In this document: positions 15,713 to 24,467 of the stretch, piece after piece
How the letters are laid out: each line of letters opens with the position of its first letter
Numbering within the stretch: the first letter of the stretch is position 1
Assembly (NCBI GenBank): GCA_900319635.1
Contig: ONPF01000005.1
Location: 1 to 64,000, forward strand
DNA length: 64,000 nt
DNA from: an uncultured Eubacteriales bacterium
GTDB lineage: Bacteria > Bacillota > Clostridia > Oscillospirales > Oscillospiraceae
Direction: 5' to 3'
Program-made: the position numbers and the translations under genes
The notes under the pieces: generated by a model
What the model was told of the DNA's origin: nothing
Seen by the model: only the letters and a program-made list of their open reading frames with translations
The model's database searches: none

Positions 15713-16885
15713 ATGGCAACTGTTCAGCTGAAAAACATCAAGAAGGTCTATCCCTATGACAGCGGGGAGGAGAAGAAAAAGAAGAAGGGCGAGGAGCCGG
15801 AGAACCAGGTCAACCTCCAGATCACAGAGGAAGGCGTGGTCGCGGTGCAGGAGTTCAACCTGGACATCGCGGACAAGGAATTCATCGTGCTGGTGGGCCC
15901 CTCCGGCTGCGGCAAGTCCACCACCCTGCGCATGGTGGCGGGGCTGGAGGAGATCACCGCGGGGGAGCTCTACATCGACGGGAAGCTGGTCAATGACGTG
16001 GCGCCCAAGGATCGGGACATCTCCATGGTCTTCCAGAACTACGCCCTCTACCCCCACATGACTGTGTATGAGAACATGGCCTTCTCCCTGAAGCTGCGCC
16101 ATACCCCCAAGGACGAGATCGACCGGAAGGTGCGGGAGGCGGCGGAAATCCTGGGCATCACGGAGTACCTGCGCCGCAAGCCCAAGGCGCTCTCCGGCGG
16201 CCAGCGGCAGCGGGTGGCCATCGGCCGCTCCATCGTCCGCGCCCCGAAGGTCATGCTGATGGACGAGCCGCTCTCGAACCTGGACGCGAAGCTCCGCAAC
16301 GAGATGCGCGCCGAGATCATCAAGCTCCGCCAGCGCATCGACAGCACCTTCATCTACGTCACCCATGACCAGACCGAGGCCATGACCCTGGGCGACCGGA
16401 TCGTCATCATGAAGGACGGCTACATCCAGCAGATCGGCACGCCCCAGGAGGTCTTCAACCATCCCGCGAACCTGTTCGTGGCCGGCTTCATCGGTACGCC
16501 CGTCATGAACTTCTTCGACGCCAAGCTCCTGAAGGAGCAGGGCAAGTATCTGGTGGAAGTGGGCGGCTTGAAGGTGGAGCTCTCCGAGGACAAGCAGGAG
16601 CGCCTTGCCGCCAACAAAGTGGAGCCCCAGGAGGTCACCCTGGGCGTGCGTCCCGAGCACACCGACCTGAGCCAGGACGGCGTCGAGGCCAAGGTGGACG
16701 TCAGCGAGATGATGGGCTCCAGCGTGCACCTGCACGTCACCGCTGAGGGACGGGACGTGATCATCATCGTTCCCACCATCGACATGAAGGACAACTACCG
16801 CATGGGCGACACCGTGCACTTCTCCTTTGACGGCAGAGTGGCCCACGTGTTCTCCAAGGAGACCGAGCGGAACCTGGAGTTCTGA
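15713..16885 (+). CDS. MsmK/UgpC-type sugar ABC transporter ATPase
   Basis: This 390-residue ABC ATPase has Walker A GPSGCGKST near 62, Q-loop VFQNYALYPH, signature LSGGQRQR, Walker B VMLMDEPLSNLD and switch YVTHDQTEAM. A C-terminal TOBE/regulatory domain includes GVRPEH. This plan is the shared ATPase that energises several oligosaccharide importers. An unusual lysine-rich insert (EEKKKKKGEEPENQ, about residues 19-32) sits between the first strand and the ATP loop. No permease or binding protein lies nearby, consistent with a multi-transporter ATPase. The 194 bases upstream hold no clear promoter. Confidence 0.9.
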   Translation: MATVQLKNIKKVYPYDSGEEKKKKKGEEPENQVNLQITEEGVVAVQEFNLDIADKEFIVLVGPSGCGKSTTLRMVAGLEEITAGELYIDGKLVNDVAPKDRDISMVFQNYALYPHMTVYENMAFSLKLRHTPKDEIDRKVREAAEILGITEYLRRKPKALSGGQRQRVAIGRSIVRAPKVMLMDEPLSNLDAKLRNEMRAEIIKLRQRIDSTFIYVTHDQTEAMTLGDRIVIMKDGYIQQIGTPQEVFNHPANLFVAGFIGTPVMNFFDAKLLKEQGKYLVEVGGLKVELSEDKQERLAANKVEPQEVTLGVRPEHTDLSQDGVEAKVDVSEMMGSSVHLHVTAEGRDVIIIVPTIDMKDNYRMGDTVHFSFDGRVAHVFSKETERNLEF

Positions 16886-16898
16886 GAATCTTTCCAAT

Positions 16899-16936
16899 AA
16901 AAAAACTGGACTGCAAAGCTGCAGTCCAGTTTTTTA
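16899..16936. terminator. Bidirectional terminator
   Basis: AAAAAACTGGACTGCA pairs perfectly with TGCAGTCCAGTTTTTT. It serves the ABC ATPase on the plus strand and murC on the minus strand. Confidence 0.92.
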
Positions 16937-16947
16937 TGCAAAAAAGC

Positions 16948-18321
16948 TCACTCCACGGCCACCAGGTGCTCGCCCACCTTGAAGACGTCGCCGGCGCCCA
17001 CGGTGAGGATGATGTCGCCGGGGCGGGCCAGGGCGCGCAGCGCCCCCTCCAGCTCGGGAAAGCTGGGGAGGAAGACGGAATTGGGCACCCGCTCGGCCAG
17101 GGCGGCGGAGGAGATGCCGATGGTGTTCTGCTCCCGGGCGGCGAAAATCTCCGCCAGCAGCAGCACATCCGGCCGCTTGAGCTGCTCCACGAAATCCTCG
17201 AAGAGCGCCGCGGTGCGGGAATAGGTGTGGGGCTGGAAGACCAGCACGGTGCGCTTGTAGTTCAGCTTCTCCACCGTGTCCAGCAGGGCTTTCAGCTCGC
17301 CGGGGTGGTGGGCGTAGTCGTCGTAAACGTCGGCGCCGTTAAACTTGCCCTTGAACTCAAAGCGGCGGCCGGCGCCGTTGAAGCCCGCCAGCCCGTACTT
17401 CACCGCCGTGGGGCGGATGCCCAGGCAGATGGCGGCGGCGGTGGCGGCCAGGGCGTTTTTCACATTGTGGATGCCGGGGACGTGCAGGGTCACGTCAGTG
17501 AACTTCCGGCCCCGGTAGATGATGTCAAACTGGGTGTTGGCGCCGAGGAAGCGGATGTTGCGGGCGTGCACGTCCGCCGCGGTGCTGAGGCCGAAGGTGA
17601 TGCGCTTGCGGTCCAGCCCCTCCAGGGTCTGCACGGTGTTCTCATCGTCGTAGTTGACCACCAGGAAGCCGTCCGCCGGCACCCGCTCGGCAAAGGCGCG
17701 GAAGGAGCGCTCCACATCCTCCAGATCCTTGAAGAAGTCCAGGTGATCGGCCTCGATGTTCAGGATCACGGCCACCGTGGGGTGGAAGGAGAGGAAGGAG
17801 TTATAGTACTCGCAGGCCTCCATCACAATGGTGTCGCCCCGGCCCACCCGGTGCCCCGCATTCAGGAGGGGCAGGGTGCCGCCGATCATCACGGTGGGAT
17901 CCCGATCCGCCGCCATGAGGATGTGGGTGCACATGGAGGTGGTGGTGGTCTTCCCGTGGGTGCCGGAGATGCAGAGGGCGTTGCGGTAGTCCCGGGAGAT
18001 GGCGCCCCAGGCCTCGGTGCGCTCAAAGACGGGGATGTCGTTTGCGCGGGCGTATTCGATCTCCGGGTTGTCGTCATGGACGGCGGCGGTGCGCACCACA
18101 AAATCCACGTCCGGCGCCAGATTCTCCGCCCGGTGGCCCAGGAAGACCTGGATGCCCTTCTCCCGAAGCTGCAGGACATTGTGGCTCTCTGTGCTGTCCG
18201 AGCCGGTGACGCTGATGCCCATGCCCTTCAGCACCTCCGCCAGGGAGGACATGGAGACGCCGCCGATGCCTACCAGGTGCCCCTTGCGGCCGGGGGAGAG
18301 GAAATTGGAAAAATCACTCAT
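16948..18321 (-). CDS. murC: UDP-N-acetylmuramate--L-alanine ligase
   Basis: This 457-residue Mur ligase has an N-terminal GIGGVSMSSLAE (UDP-MurNAc-binding Rossmann loop), the ATP loop SGTHGKTTTTS, EACEYYNSFL, YDDYAHHPGE and VFQPHTYSRT, all typical of MurC. It adds L-alanine to UDP-MurNAc. The start at MSDFSNF is preceded by CGGAG at good spacing; an in-frame upstream extension of 24 codons has no ribosome site. It stands alone, convergent with the ABC ATPase and divergent from cca. Confidence 0.95.
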   Translation of the reverse strand: MSDFSNFLSPGRKGHLVGIGGVSMSSLAEVLKGMGISVTGSDSTESHNVLQLREKGIQVFLGHRAENLAPDVDFVVRTAAVHDDNPEIEYARANDIPVFERTEAWGAISRDYRNALCISGTHGKTTTTSMCTHILMAADRDPTVMIGGTLPLLNAGHRVGRGDTIVMEACEYYNSFLSFHPTVAVILNIEADHLDFFKDLEDVERSFRAFAERVPADGFLVVNYDDENTVQTLEGLDRKRITFGLSTAADVHARNIRFLGANTQFDIIYRGRKFTDVTLHVPGIHNVKNALAATAAAICLGIRPTAVKYGLAGFNGAGRRFEFKGKFNGADVYDDYAHHPGELKALLDTVEKLNYKRTVLVFQPHTYSRTAALFEDFVEQLKRPDVLLLAEIFAAREQNTIGISSAALAERVPNSVFLPSFPELEGALRALARPGDIILTVGAGDVFKVGEHLVAVE

Positions 18322-18502
18322 ATAAAAACTCCGATCTATCAGAAAAATCTCCGAACAGGCTATGCGCAATTCTACTTGAAGCGCAGAGCGCAAAATGGTA
18401 CAATACAGGCGATAAAATCCATGCTACTATTATAATCCCCGCGGCGGGGCTTTGCAAGCAAATCTTCCGCCGCCCGCGGGAGACAGGAAGCGAGAACGAG
18501 CT

Positions 18503-19693
18503 ATGGCCACGATCACCCCACCCAAATACGTCCGCCAGGTGCTGGTGACCCTGCAGGGCAGGGGCTACCCGGCCTTTCTGGTGGGCGGCTGCGTGCGGGA
18601 CATGCTGCTGGGCGTGCAGCCCAACGATTGGGACATCACCACCGCCGCTCTGCCGGAGCAGCTGCTGGAGCTCTTCCCCGGCGCCCGTGTCACCGGCGGC
18701 CGGCACGGGACGGTGACGGTGCGCGTGAACTCCCACAGCGTGGAGGTGACCCCCTTCCGGGTGGAGGGGGGCTACCGGGATCACCGGCACCCGGAGCTGG
18801 TGCAGTTCGTGGCGGATCTGACCGCAGATCTGAGCCGGCGGGACTTTACGGTGAACGCCATGGCCCTCTCCGCCGACGGGCTCCTGTCTGACCCCTTCGG
18901 AGGTGCGGCCGACCTGCGGCGGGGGGTGATCCGCTGCGTGGGGGAGCCGGAGCGCCGCTTTGAGGAGGACGCCCTGCGGATGCTGCGGGCGCTGCGCTTC
19001 TCCGCCCGGCTGGGCTTCTCCATCGACCTCTTCACCATGGAGGCCATTCGGGAGAAGGCGCCGCTCTGTGCGGTGCTGCCGCCGGAGCGGGTGCGGGAGG
19101 AGCTGGAGAAGATCCTGCTCACCGCCGCGCCGGAGACAGCGCTGGAGGCGGTCTCCCTGGGGCTTCTGGACAGCTATCTGCACCGCCGCCTGCCCCAGCC
19201 CCTGCCGGAGCGGCTCTCCGCCCTGCCAAGACGGGCGCTGGAGCGCTGGGTGGGCTTTGCCTGGCTTTTGGAGCACTATGGCTGCGTCTCCTCCGCCGGC
19301 GGCTTTCTCCAGGCGCTGCGGCTGGACGGGCGGAGCATCCATCTCTGCAGCCAGGCCTCCCTGCTGCTGAACGCCCCCCTGCCGGAGACGGAGGCGGACT
19401 GGAAGCGCTGCCTGCGCCGCTGCGGCATCGAGGCCAGCCTCTGCGCCGCCCGGGTGGCGGAGGCCTTCGGCCGGGACGGGAGGAGCGGCAAGCTGCTCCG
19501 CAGCGTCCTCAAGAGCGGGGAGTGCTTCTCCCTGCGGCAGCTGGCCGTCACCGGGGACGATCTGATGGCCCTGGGGCTCCGGGGCCGCGCGGTGGGAGAG
19601 ATGCTGGAATTTCTGCTGGATTATGTGATCGACTACCCGGAGAACAACCGCCGGGAACTGCTTTTGAGCCTGGCGGGGGGAACGGAGGAATAA
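18503..19693 (+). CDS. cca: CCA tRNA nucleotidyltransferase
   Basis: This 396-residue class II nucleotidyltransferase has FLVGGCVRDMLLG followed by NDWDITTAA (catalytic carboxylates), the RRDFTVNAMA motif, the RFEEDALRMLRALRFSARL motif and the neck-region helices. It adds or repairs the 3' CCA of tRNAs. It heads a plus-strand run with the next three genes (1-base spacing, then two overlaps). A TATAAT at 18431-18436 may be its -10, without a clear -35. Confidence 0.92.
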   Translation: MATITPPKYVRQVLVTLQGRGYPAFLVGGCVRDMLLGVQPNDWDITTAALPEQLLELFPGARVTGGRHGTVTVRVNSHSVEVTPFRVEGGYRDHRHPELVQFVADLTADLSRRDFTVNAMALSADGLLSDPFGGAADLRRGVIRCVGEPERRFEEDALRMLRALRFSARLGFSIDLFTMEAIREKAPLCAVLPPERVREELEKILLTAAPETALEAVSLGLLDSYLHRRLPQPLPERLSALPRRALERWVGFAWLLEHYGCVSSAGGFLQALRLDGRSIHLCSQASLLLNAPLPETEADWKRCLRRCGIEASLCAARVAEAFGRDGRSGKLLRSVLKSGECFSLRQLAVTGDDLMALGLRGRAVGEMLEFLLDYVIDYPENNRRELLLSLAGGTEE

Positions 19694-20266
19694 ATGGACA
19701 GCTGGGAAGCTTTGAAAAGCGAATGCGCCGCCTGCCGGGGCTGCGGCCTCTGTGAGACGCGGACGAATCTGGTCTTCGGCGTGGGGAACGAGAAGGCGGA
19801 AGTGCTGCTCATCGGGGAGGGCCCCGGGGAGCAGGAGGATCTGCAGGGCGAGCCCTTTGTGGGCCCGGCGGGGAAGCTGCTGGACGACATGCTGAAAATC
19901 ATCGACCTGGATCGAAGCAAGGTCTACATTGCCAACATGGTCAAGTGCCGCCCGCCGAAAAACCGGGATCCCCTGCCCGAGGAGCAGGCCGCCTGCAGCG
20001 CCTGGCTGCAGCGGCAGATCGCCCTCATCGACCCGAAGATCGTGGTCTGCCTGGGGCGCATCGCCGCCATGGGACTCATCAGTCCGGACTTTCGCATCAC
20101 CCGGCAGCACGGCCAGTGGTTCGACCTGGGCGGCCGCCGCTGGATGGCCATCTACCACCCCTCCGCCCTGCTGCGGGATCCGTCCAAGCGGCCGGAGACC
20201 TTTATGGATCTGAGAGAATTACGAAAGGAAATCCGGGAGCGCTGCTCCCACACCTACACGACATGA
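19694..20266 (+). CDS. Family 4 uracil-DNA glycosylase with Fe-S cluster
   Basis: This 190-residue protein has the type-4 UDG motifs GEGPGEQEDLQGEPFVG (uracil pocket) near 43-60, NMVKCRPPKNRDP, and IYHPSALLRDP near the C-terminus (motif 2 with histidine). Cysteines in ECAACRGCGLC at the N-terminus and elsewhere would ligate the [4Fe-4S] cluster typical of the family. It removes uracil from deaminated DNA. Its ATG directly follows the cca stop, indicating co-transcription. Confidence 0.9.
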   Translation: MDSWEALKSECAACRGCGLCETRTNLVFGVGNEKAEVLLIGEGPGEQEDLQGEPFVGPAGKLLDDMLKIIDLDRSKVYIANMVKCRPPKNRDPLPEEQAACSAWLQRQIALIDPKIVVCLGRIAAMGLISPDFRITRQHGQWFDLGGRRWMAIYHPSALLRDPSKRPETFMDLRELRKEIRERCSHTYTT

Positions 20267-21177
20267 CAGAAGCGCCGATCCAATTCAAGACCGTCACCCT
20301 CTGCGACAAGGCCTGGGTGGACGAGCTCGTCCGCGCCGAGAACAGCCCCAGCGCGGACTACAACTTCGGAAACATCTACATCTGGGATAAATACTACCGT
20401 CAGCTCATCGCCCGGGCGGGAGATCGGATGCTGGTCAAGCTCCGCTATGAGGGGCATCCGGCCTTCGTCTTTCCCATCGGCAGCGGCCCCCTGCGCCCCG
20501 CCGTGGAGCTGCTGCGCCAATACGCCGCCTGGCGGGGCTATCCCCTGGTGATACGGGGCATCACCGACCGACATAAGGCAATGCTGGAGGCGGAGTACCC
20601 CGGCGGCTTTACCTACGCCCTGGAGGAAAAGAACCTGGACTACATCTACCGGGCGGAGAAGCTGGCCACCTACGCCGGCAAAGCCCTCCACGGGAAGAAA
20701 AACCACTGCAACCGCTTCGAGGCCGAGCACGACTGGGACTTCGTCCCCCTGACCCGGGAGCTGATCCCCGGCTGCCTGGACATGCTGGACGTCTGGACGG
20801 AGGAGAACAGCGAGCGTCTGGACAAGAGCGTCTCCAACGAGCACGATGCCGTGATTCGCGCCTTCGCCGCCTTCGAGCGGCTGGGGCTGGAGGGGGGCGT
20901 GCTCCGGGCGGAGGGGAAGATCGTGGGCTTCTCCCTGGGGGAGCTGTGCGCTTCCGACACCTTCGACGTGCACTTTGAAAAGGCCCAGATCGACATGAAC
21001 GGCGCCTACCCCATGGTATGCCGGGAGCTGACGAGAATGCTCCTACAGCGGCACCCGGGGCTCCAGTACATGAACCGGGAGGACGACATGGGCTTTGATT
21101 CTCTTCGCCAGTCCAAGCTGAGCTACAAGCCGGAGTATCTGCTGAATAAATACATCGCGAGGTGGAACGATGACTGA
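20263..21177 (+). CDS. DUF2156 protein (phosphatidylglycerol lysyltransferase C-domain-like)
   Basis: This 304-residue soluble protein matches the DUF2156/LPG_synthase_C fold, a tandem GNAT-like acyltransferase shared with MprF. Recognisable segments are the LDYIYRAEKLATYAGKAL region, KNHCNRFE near 145 and NREDDMGFDSLRQSK near the C-terminus. It lacks MprF's membrane domain, so membrane lipid lysinylation should not be assumed; many stand-alone members have no known substrate. The ATG overlaps the previous stop (ATGA). Confidence 0.8.
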   Translation: MTEAPIQFKTVTLCDKAWVDELVRAENSPSADYNFGNIYIWDKYYRQLIARAGDRMLVKLRYEGHPAFVFPIGSGPLRPAVELLRQYAAWRGYPLVIRGITDRHKAMLEAEYPGGFTYALEEKNLDYIYRAEKLATYAGKALHGKKNHCNRFEAEHDWDFVPLTRELIPGCLDMLDVWTEENSERLDKSVSNEHDAVIRAFAAFERLGLEGGVLRAEGKIVGFSLGELCASDTFDVHFEKAQIDMNGAYPMVCRELTRMLLQRHPGLQYMNREDDMGFDSLRQSKLSYKPEYLLNKYIARWNDD

Positions 21178-21967
21178 GCCCATCATCCGAGAGGTTCGGC
21201 GGGAGGACGCCGACGCCCTGGCTGCCCTGTGGCAGCGGGTCTTCGGCGACCCGGAGGAGCTGGCCCGGGACTTTCTGCGCCGCCTGCCCGCGCTGGGCGG
21301 CGGCGTCTGCGCCGAGGCGGACGGGGTTTTGCTGGGCGCGGCCTACGCGGTGACGGATTATGATCTAAATGAGGAGCGGATCGCCTATCTCTACGCCGTG
21401 GCGGTGCGGGAGGACGCCCGGGGGCGCGGGCTTGGCGCCGCGCTGAGCCGGGAGGCCGCCGCCCTGGGGCGGCGCCTGGGGGCGAAGATGGTCTGCACCC
21501 TGCCCGCCGAGCCGGGGCTCTACCCCTGGTATGAGCGGGTCATTGGCCTCCGCTGCGCCCTGCGCCGGCGTAAAGAGGAGATCGAGAGCTGCCCCGGCCC
21601 TGTGCCGACATCCCTTTCGCCGGAGGAATACGCCGCCCGGCGGGAGGCGCTGCTCCGGGGCAAGCCCCATGTGCGCCTCGGCGCGGCTGCGCTGGGACAG
21701 GAGCGGTTCAACTGCCGCCTCTGCGGCGGGGATCTGCTGGCGATCGGAGAGGGGATCGCCGCGGCCTCAGTGGAGGAGGGCGTGGCTGTCCTGCGGGAGC
21801 TGCTCGCCCCCGAAGGGGCGGATCGGGCCGCCCTGGCCGGGGCCGTGGCCGCCGCCCTGGGGACGGAGCGGGCGCTGCTCTATACGCCGGACGCCGCGGG
21901 AGAGCCCTATATGGCCGCCGACCGCCCCCTGCCGGCGGACTGCGCCTGGTCTCTGGCGCTGGATTAG
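21170..21967 (+). CDS. GNAT family N-acetyltransferase
   Basis: This 265-residue protein has an N-terminal GNAT domain with the beta-4 strand AYLYAVAVRE followed by DARGRGLGAAL, the acetyl-CoA pyrophosphate loop. The C-terminal ~120 residues form a second part with no clear motif, perhaps a degenerate second GNAT or SCP2-like domain. Substrate unknown. It overlaps the DUF2156 gene by 8 bases, so the two probably act together. Confidence 0.82.
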   Translation: MTEPIIREVRREDADALAALWQRVFGDPEELARDFLRRLPALGGGVCAEADGVLLGAAYAVTDYDLNEERIAYLYAVAVREDARGRGLGAALSREAAALGRRLGAKMVCTLPAEPGLYPWYERVIGLRCALRRRKEEIESCPGPVPTSLSPEEYAARREALLRGKPHVRLGAAALGQERFNCRLCGGDLLAIGEGIAAASVEEGVAVLRELLAPEGADRAALAGAVAAALGTERALLYTPDAAGEPYMAADRPLPADCAWSLALD

Positions 21968-21984
21968 CGCGTCGCAGGGGCCAG

Positions 21985-22098
21985 CGGGCGGCTGATAGCC
22001 GCCCCTACGGGGGATGCGGATTCCCACACCGTAGGGAGGCATCCCCAGATGCCTCCGGCTCGCTTGAACGGCGGAGCGATCAGGGGATCGCTCCCTAC
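21985..22098. repeat. Three REP-like palindromes of different core
   Basis: Palindromes at 21985-22008 (GGGCGGCT/AGCCGCCC core), 22031-22058 (GGAGGCAT/ATGCCTCC core) and 22073-22098 (GAGCGATC/GATCGCTC core) each carry a GTAGGG or CCCTAC edge. They belong to the same element family that recurs across the window. Confidence 0.75.
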
Positions 22099-22140
22099 GG
22101 CTCGCCATGACAGGCTTTGGGCTTTGCCTACATATGGAAA

Positions 22141-22166
22141 GGCTCCCCGGCGAAGGCCGGGGAGCC
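22141..22166. terminator. Hairpin between convergent genes
   Basis: GGCTCCCCGGC pairs perfectly with GCCGGGGAGCC around GAAG. A TTGTTTT run follows on the plus strand. Confidence 0.75.
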
Positions 22167-22188
22167 GCGTTGTTTTATATGCCGGGGA

Positions 22189-22947
22189 TCAGCCCTCCCG
22201 GGTGAAGATCCACTCCTCCCCGTAGATGTACAGGGTGATCTGGCTGCCGTCGCAGCGGCAGAAGCGGTCTCGGTCGTCATAGCGGATGAAATGCGAACCC
22301 CAGTTCGGGATCTCCTCATACTCGCCGTCGAAGGTGATCGAGCCGCTGTGGGTCTCGCTGAGCTGCAGGATCACCTCGCCGTAATACTGCGCGATCTCGT
22401 AGGAGATGTCCTCGCCGTCTTCGTAGATCGCCGTCAGCCGGTAGCGGCCGGGCTGCAGGGTGGAGGAGCCGGCGCTGTCGTCGTCCGCGCCGCGGGTGAA
22501 GTCAAAGCGTTCCCCATCGGCCAGAACGGTCATGCTGTCGCCCTCCCAGGTATAGCTGACAGGGTCCTTGTCGAGGTTGAGGCTTGCCTCATCCCAGCTC
22601 AGAGGGAAGAAAGCCTTTTCCCCGTCCTCCTCCCGGTAGGCGTAGCCCTCGCCGCCCTTTTCCAGCACCAGCACCAGCCTTGCCTGGTAGCCGTCTCTGT
22701 CCGTTTGCAGGCACACCCAGGTGCCCTCAACGCCCTTGGCGCCGCCGCCAAGAACGCCGGTGAGGAAGAGAACGCCGATCACGATGCCGATGACCAGCAG
22801 CGCCGCAAGCGTGATGACCAGGCCCTTTTTGGATCCCTTCGCCGCGGGAGCGGAGGGGCGCCGGGCGCTAACCAGTCTTGCACCGCAGGAATCGCAGAAG
22901 GCGGCGCCGTCCTCGACCTGCGCGCCGCAGTTGGAACAAAATGCCAT
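22189..22947 (-). CDS. Membrane-anchored protein with N-terminal zinc ribbon
   Basis: This 252-residue protein opens with a zinc ribbon of the CSNCG...CDSCG type (C4, C7, C18, C21). A basic linker follows, then one membrane span (LVITLAALLVIGIVIGVLFL, about 43-62) and an extracellular beta-rich domain with GTWVC, YTWEGDSMTV and a final strand pair. The C-terminal domain is similar in layout to the neighbouring lipoprotein (strands containing TWEG, then GSxxxDG). Function unknown. The pair is transcribed together, 15 bases apart. Confidence 0.72.
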   Translation of the reverse strand: MAFCSNCGAQVEDGAAFCDSCGARLVSARRPSAPAAKGSKKGLVITLAALLVIGIVIGVLFLTGVLGGGAKGVEGTWVCLQTDRDGYQARLVLVLEKGGEGYAYREEDGEKAFFPLSWDEASLNLDKDPVSYTWEGDSMTVLADGERFDFTRGADDDSAGSSTLQPGRYRLTAIYEDGEDISYEIAQYYGEVILQLSETHSGSITFDGEYEEIPNWGSHFIRYDDRDRFCRCDGSQITLYIYGEEWIFTREG

Positions 22948-22962
22948 GGTATAGTCCTCCTT

Positions 22963-23649
22963 TCAGTTTTGCGCGGGCCGGAGAACGATCTGATATTCTC
23001 CGTCGAAAATGCAGATGTCAAAGTTGCCGTAGTAGCCGTAGACGTAGTAGAAGCTCTGGTTCCCGTCCAGGGTGATGAAGTAGCGGTTCCAGGTCATGGG
23101 CAGCTCCTCGCCGTGGCCGAAGTAGCTGCCGGTGCCGTCGGCGTTCAGGGTGAGGGCGAAGCTGTCGTCAGGGTATTCCTCGCCTTCCTCAAGCACCATA
23201 TAGCTGGTATAGCTGCCCGCCGGGGGCGTCAGCGGTGCGGATACGGTTCCGCTGCGGACATAGGTGCTGGTGACGCCCTCCCAGGTGAAGGTCAGGCTGT
23301 CCCCCTGCAGGAGATAGACGCCGCCCACGCCGTCAAGGATGATGGCGCCCTCGGACCAGCGCAGCTCCAGATAGTCCGAATACACGAAATCGTCCTTGAA
23401 CCGGGTGATGGACACGTAGCCGCCGCCGTCCTCGTCCAGCACCAGGGTGATCTGGCCGGGCGCGTATTCCGGGTCGCCGGATTCGGACAGCGTCCATGTG
23501 CCGGCGGGGCGGTTGGCGGGCTGCTGCGCGGGCGCTTCACCGCCGGCGGAGGCCTCGCTTCCGCCTGCGGCGGGGGCCTCGCTTCCGCCGCAGGCCGCCA
23601 GGGACAGCAGCAGCGTAAGCATCAGCAAAAGAGCAAAGAGTTTTTTCAT
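22963..23649 (-). CDS. Lipoprotein with lipocalin-like beta-rich domain
   Basis: This 228-residue protein has a type II signal peptide ending LSLAAC, so the cysteine near residue 20 would be lipidated. A low-complexity Gly/Ala/Glu linker follows. The remaining ~180 residues form a beta-rich domain with two halves, each starting near PAG(T/S)(W/Y) and containing TFTWEG or a GSYFGHGEELPMTW strand. Function not recognised. Its similarity in layout to the next gene downstream suggests a related pair. Confidence 0.72.
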   Translation of the reverse strand: MKKLFALLLMLTLLLSLAACGGSEAPAAGGSEASAGGEAPAQQPANRPAGTWTLSESGDPEYAPGQITLVLDEDGGGYVSITRFKDDFVYSDYLELRWSEGAIILDGVGGVYLLQGDSLTFTWEGVTSTYVRSGTVSAPLTPPAGSYTSYMVLEEGEEYPDDSFALTLNADGTGSYFGHGEELPMTWNRYFITLDGNQSFYYVYGYYGNFDICIFDGEYQIVLRPAQN

Positions 23650-23727
23650 CGTGCACCTCCGAAGGTCAAAATTCTTTTTGTATTTTAGCGCAGAAAAGAC
23701 CCTCGCGCAAGAGCGGCGAGAAAAAAC

Positions 23728-23756
23728 TTGTGAAAACCCGGAAATTCAGCTATTAT
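23728..23756 (+). promoter_or_regulatory. Promoter for the two-component operon
   Basis: TTGTGA (23728-23733), a 17-base spacer and TATTAT (23751-23756), 37 bases before the response-regulator ATG. Confidence 0.55.
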
Positions 23757-23792
23757 ATACGGGATACGGGAAATTGACAAAGGAGCTCTGCC

Positions 23793-24464
23793 ATGCGAAT
23801 TTTGGTTGCGGAAGACGAAAAGAATCTGAACCGGATCATCACCGAGGCCCTGCAGGACGAGGGCTACAGCGTGGATCCCTGCTTCAACGGCCTGGACGCG
23901 CTGGAGTTCTGCGCCGGGGCGGACTACGACGTGATCGTGCTGGACATCAACATGCCCCGGATGGACGGGCTCAGTGTGGTGCGCCGCCTGCGGGAGCGGG
24001 GGGACGCCACCCCGGTGCTGTTCCTCACTGCCCGGGACAGTGTGGCCGACCGGGTGGCGGGCCTGGAGTCCGGCGGGGACTACTATCTGGTCAAGCCCTT
24101 CGACTTCAAGGAGCTGATGGCTGTGGTGCGGGCCATGACCCGCAAGTACACCGGCAACCGCTCCAATGTCTATACCATCGCGGATCTGACCCTGGACGCC
24201 CAGGGCAAGACCGTGACGCGGGCGGGCAGGAGCATCGAGCTCACCAGCAAGGAGTTTGCCCTGCTGGAGTATATGCTTCGCAACCGGGGCGTGGTGCTCA
24301 CCCGGGAGATGATCGAAAACAACCTCTGGAACTACGACTACGAGGGCGGCACCAACATCGTGGACGTGTATGTGGGCTACCTGCGCCGGAAGATGGACAC
24401 GGGCTTCGACAAAAAGCTGATCCACACCGTCTGGGGCAGCGGCTGGGTGCTGCGGGAGGACTGA
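23793..24464 (+). CDS. OmpR/PhoB-family response regulator
   Basis: This 223-residue regulator has a receiver domain with the acidic pair E7-D8-E9, phosphoacceptor D51 in IVLDINMPRMDG, a conserved threonine in LFLTARD and lysine in YLVKPFDF. A winged-helix DNA-binding domain from about 125 includes IELTSKEFALLEYM and VDVYVGYLRRK. The ATG follows AAAGGAGCT. The sensor kinase starts 3 bases after its stop. Target genes cannot be told; the divergently transcribed lipoprotein pair is a candidate. Confidence 0.93.
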   Translation: MRILVAEDEKNLNRIITEALQDEGYSVDPCFNGLDALEFCAGADYDVIVLDINMPRMDGLSVVRRLRERGDATPVLFLTARDSVADRVAGLESGGDYYLVKPFDFKELMAVVRAMTRKYTGNRSNVYTIADLTLDAQGKTVTRAGRSIELTSKEFALLEYMLRNRGVVLTREMIENNLWNYDYEGGTNIVDVYVGYLRRKMDTGFDKKLIHTVWGSGWVLRED

Positions 24465-24467
24465 GAG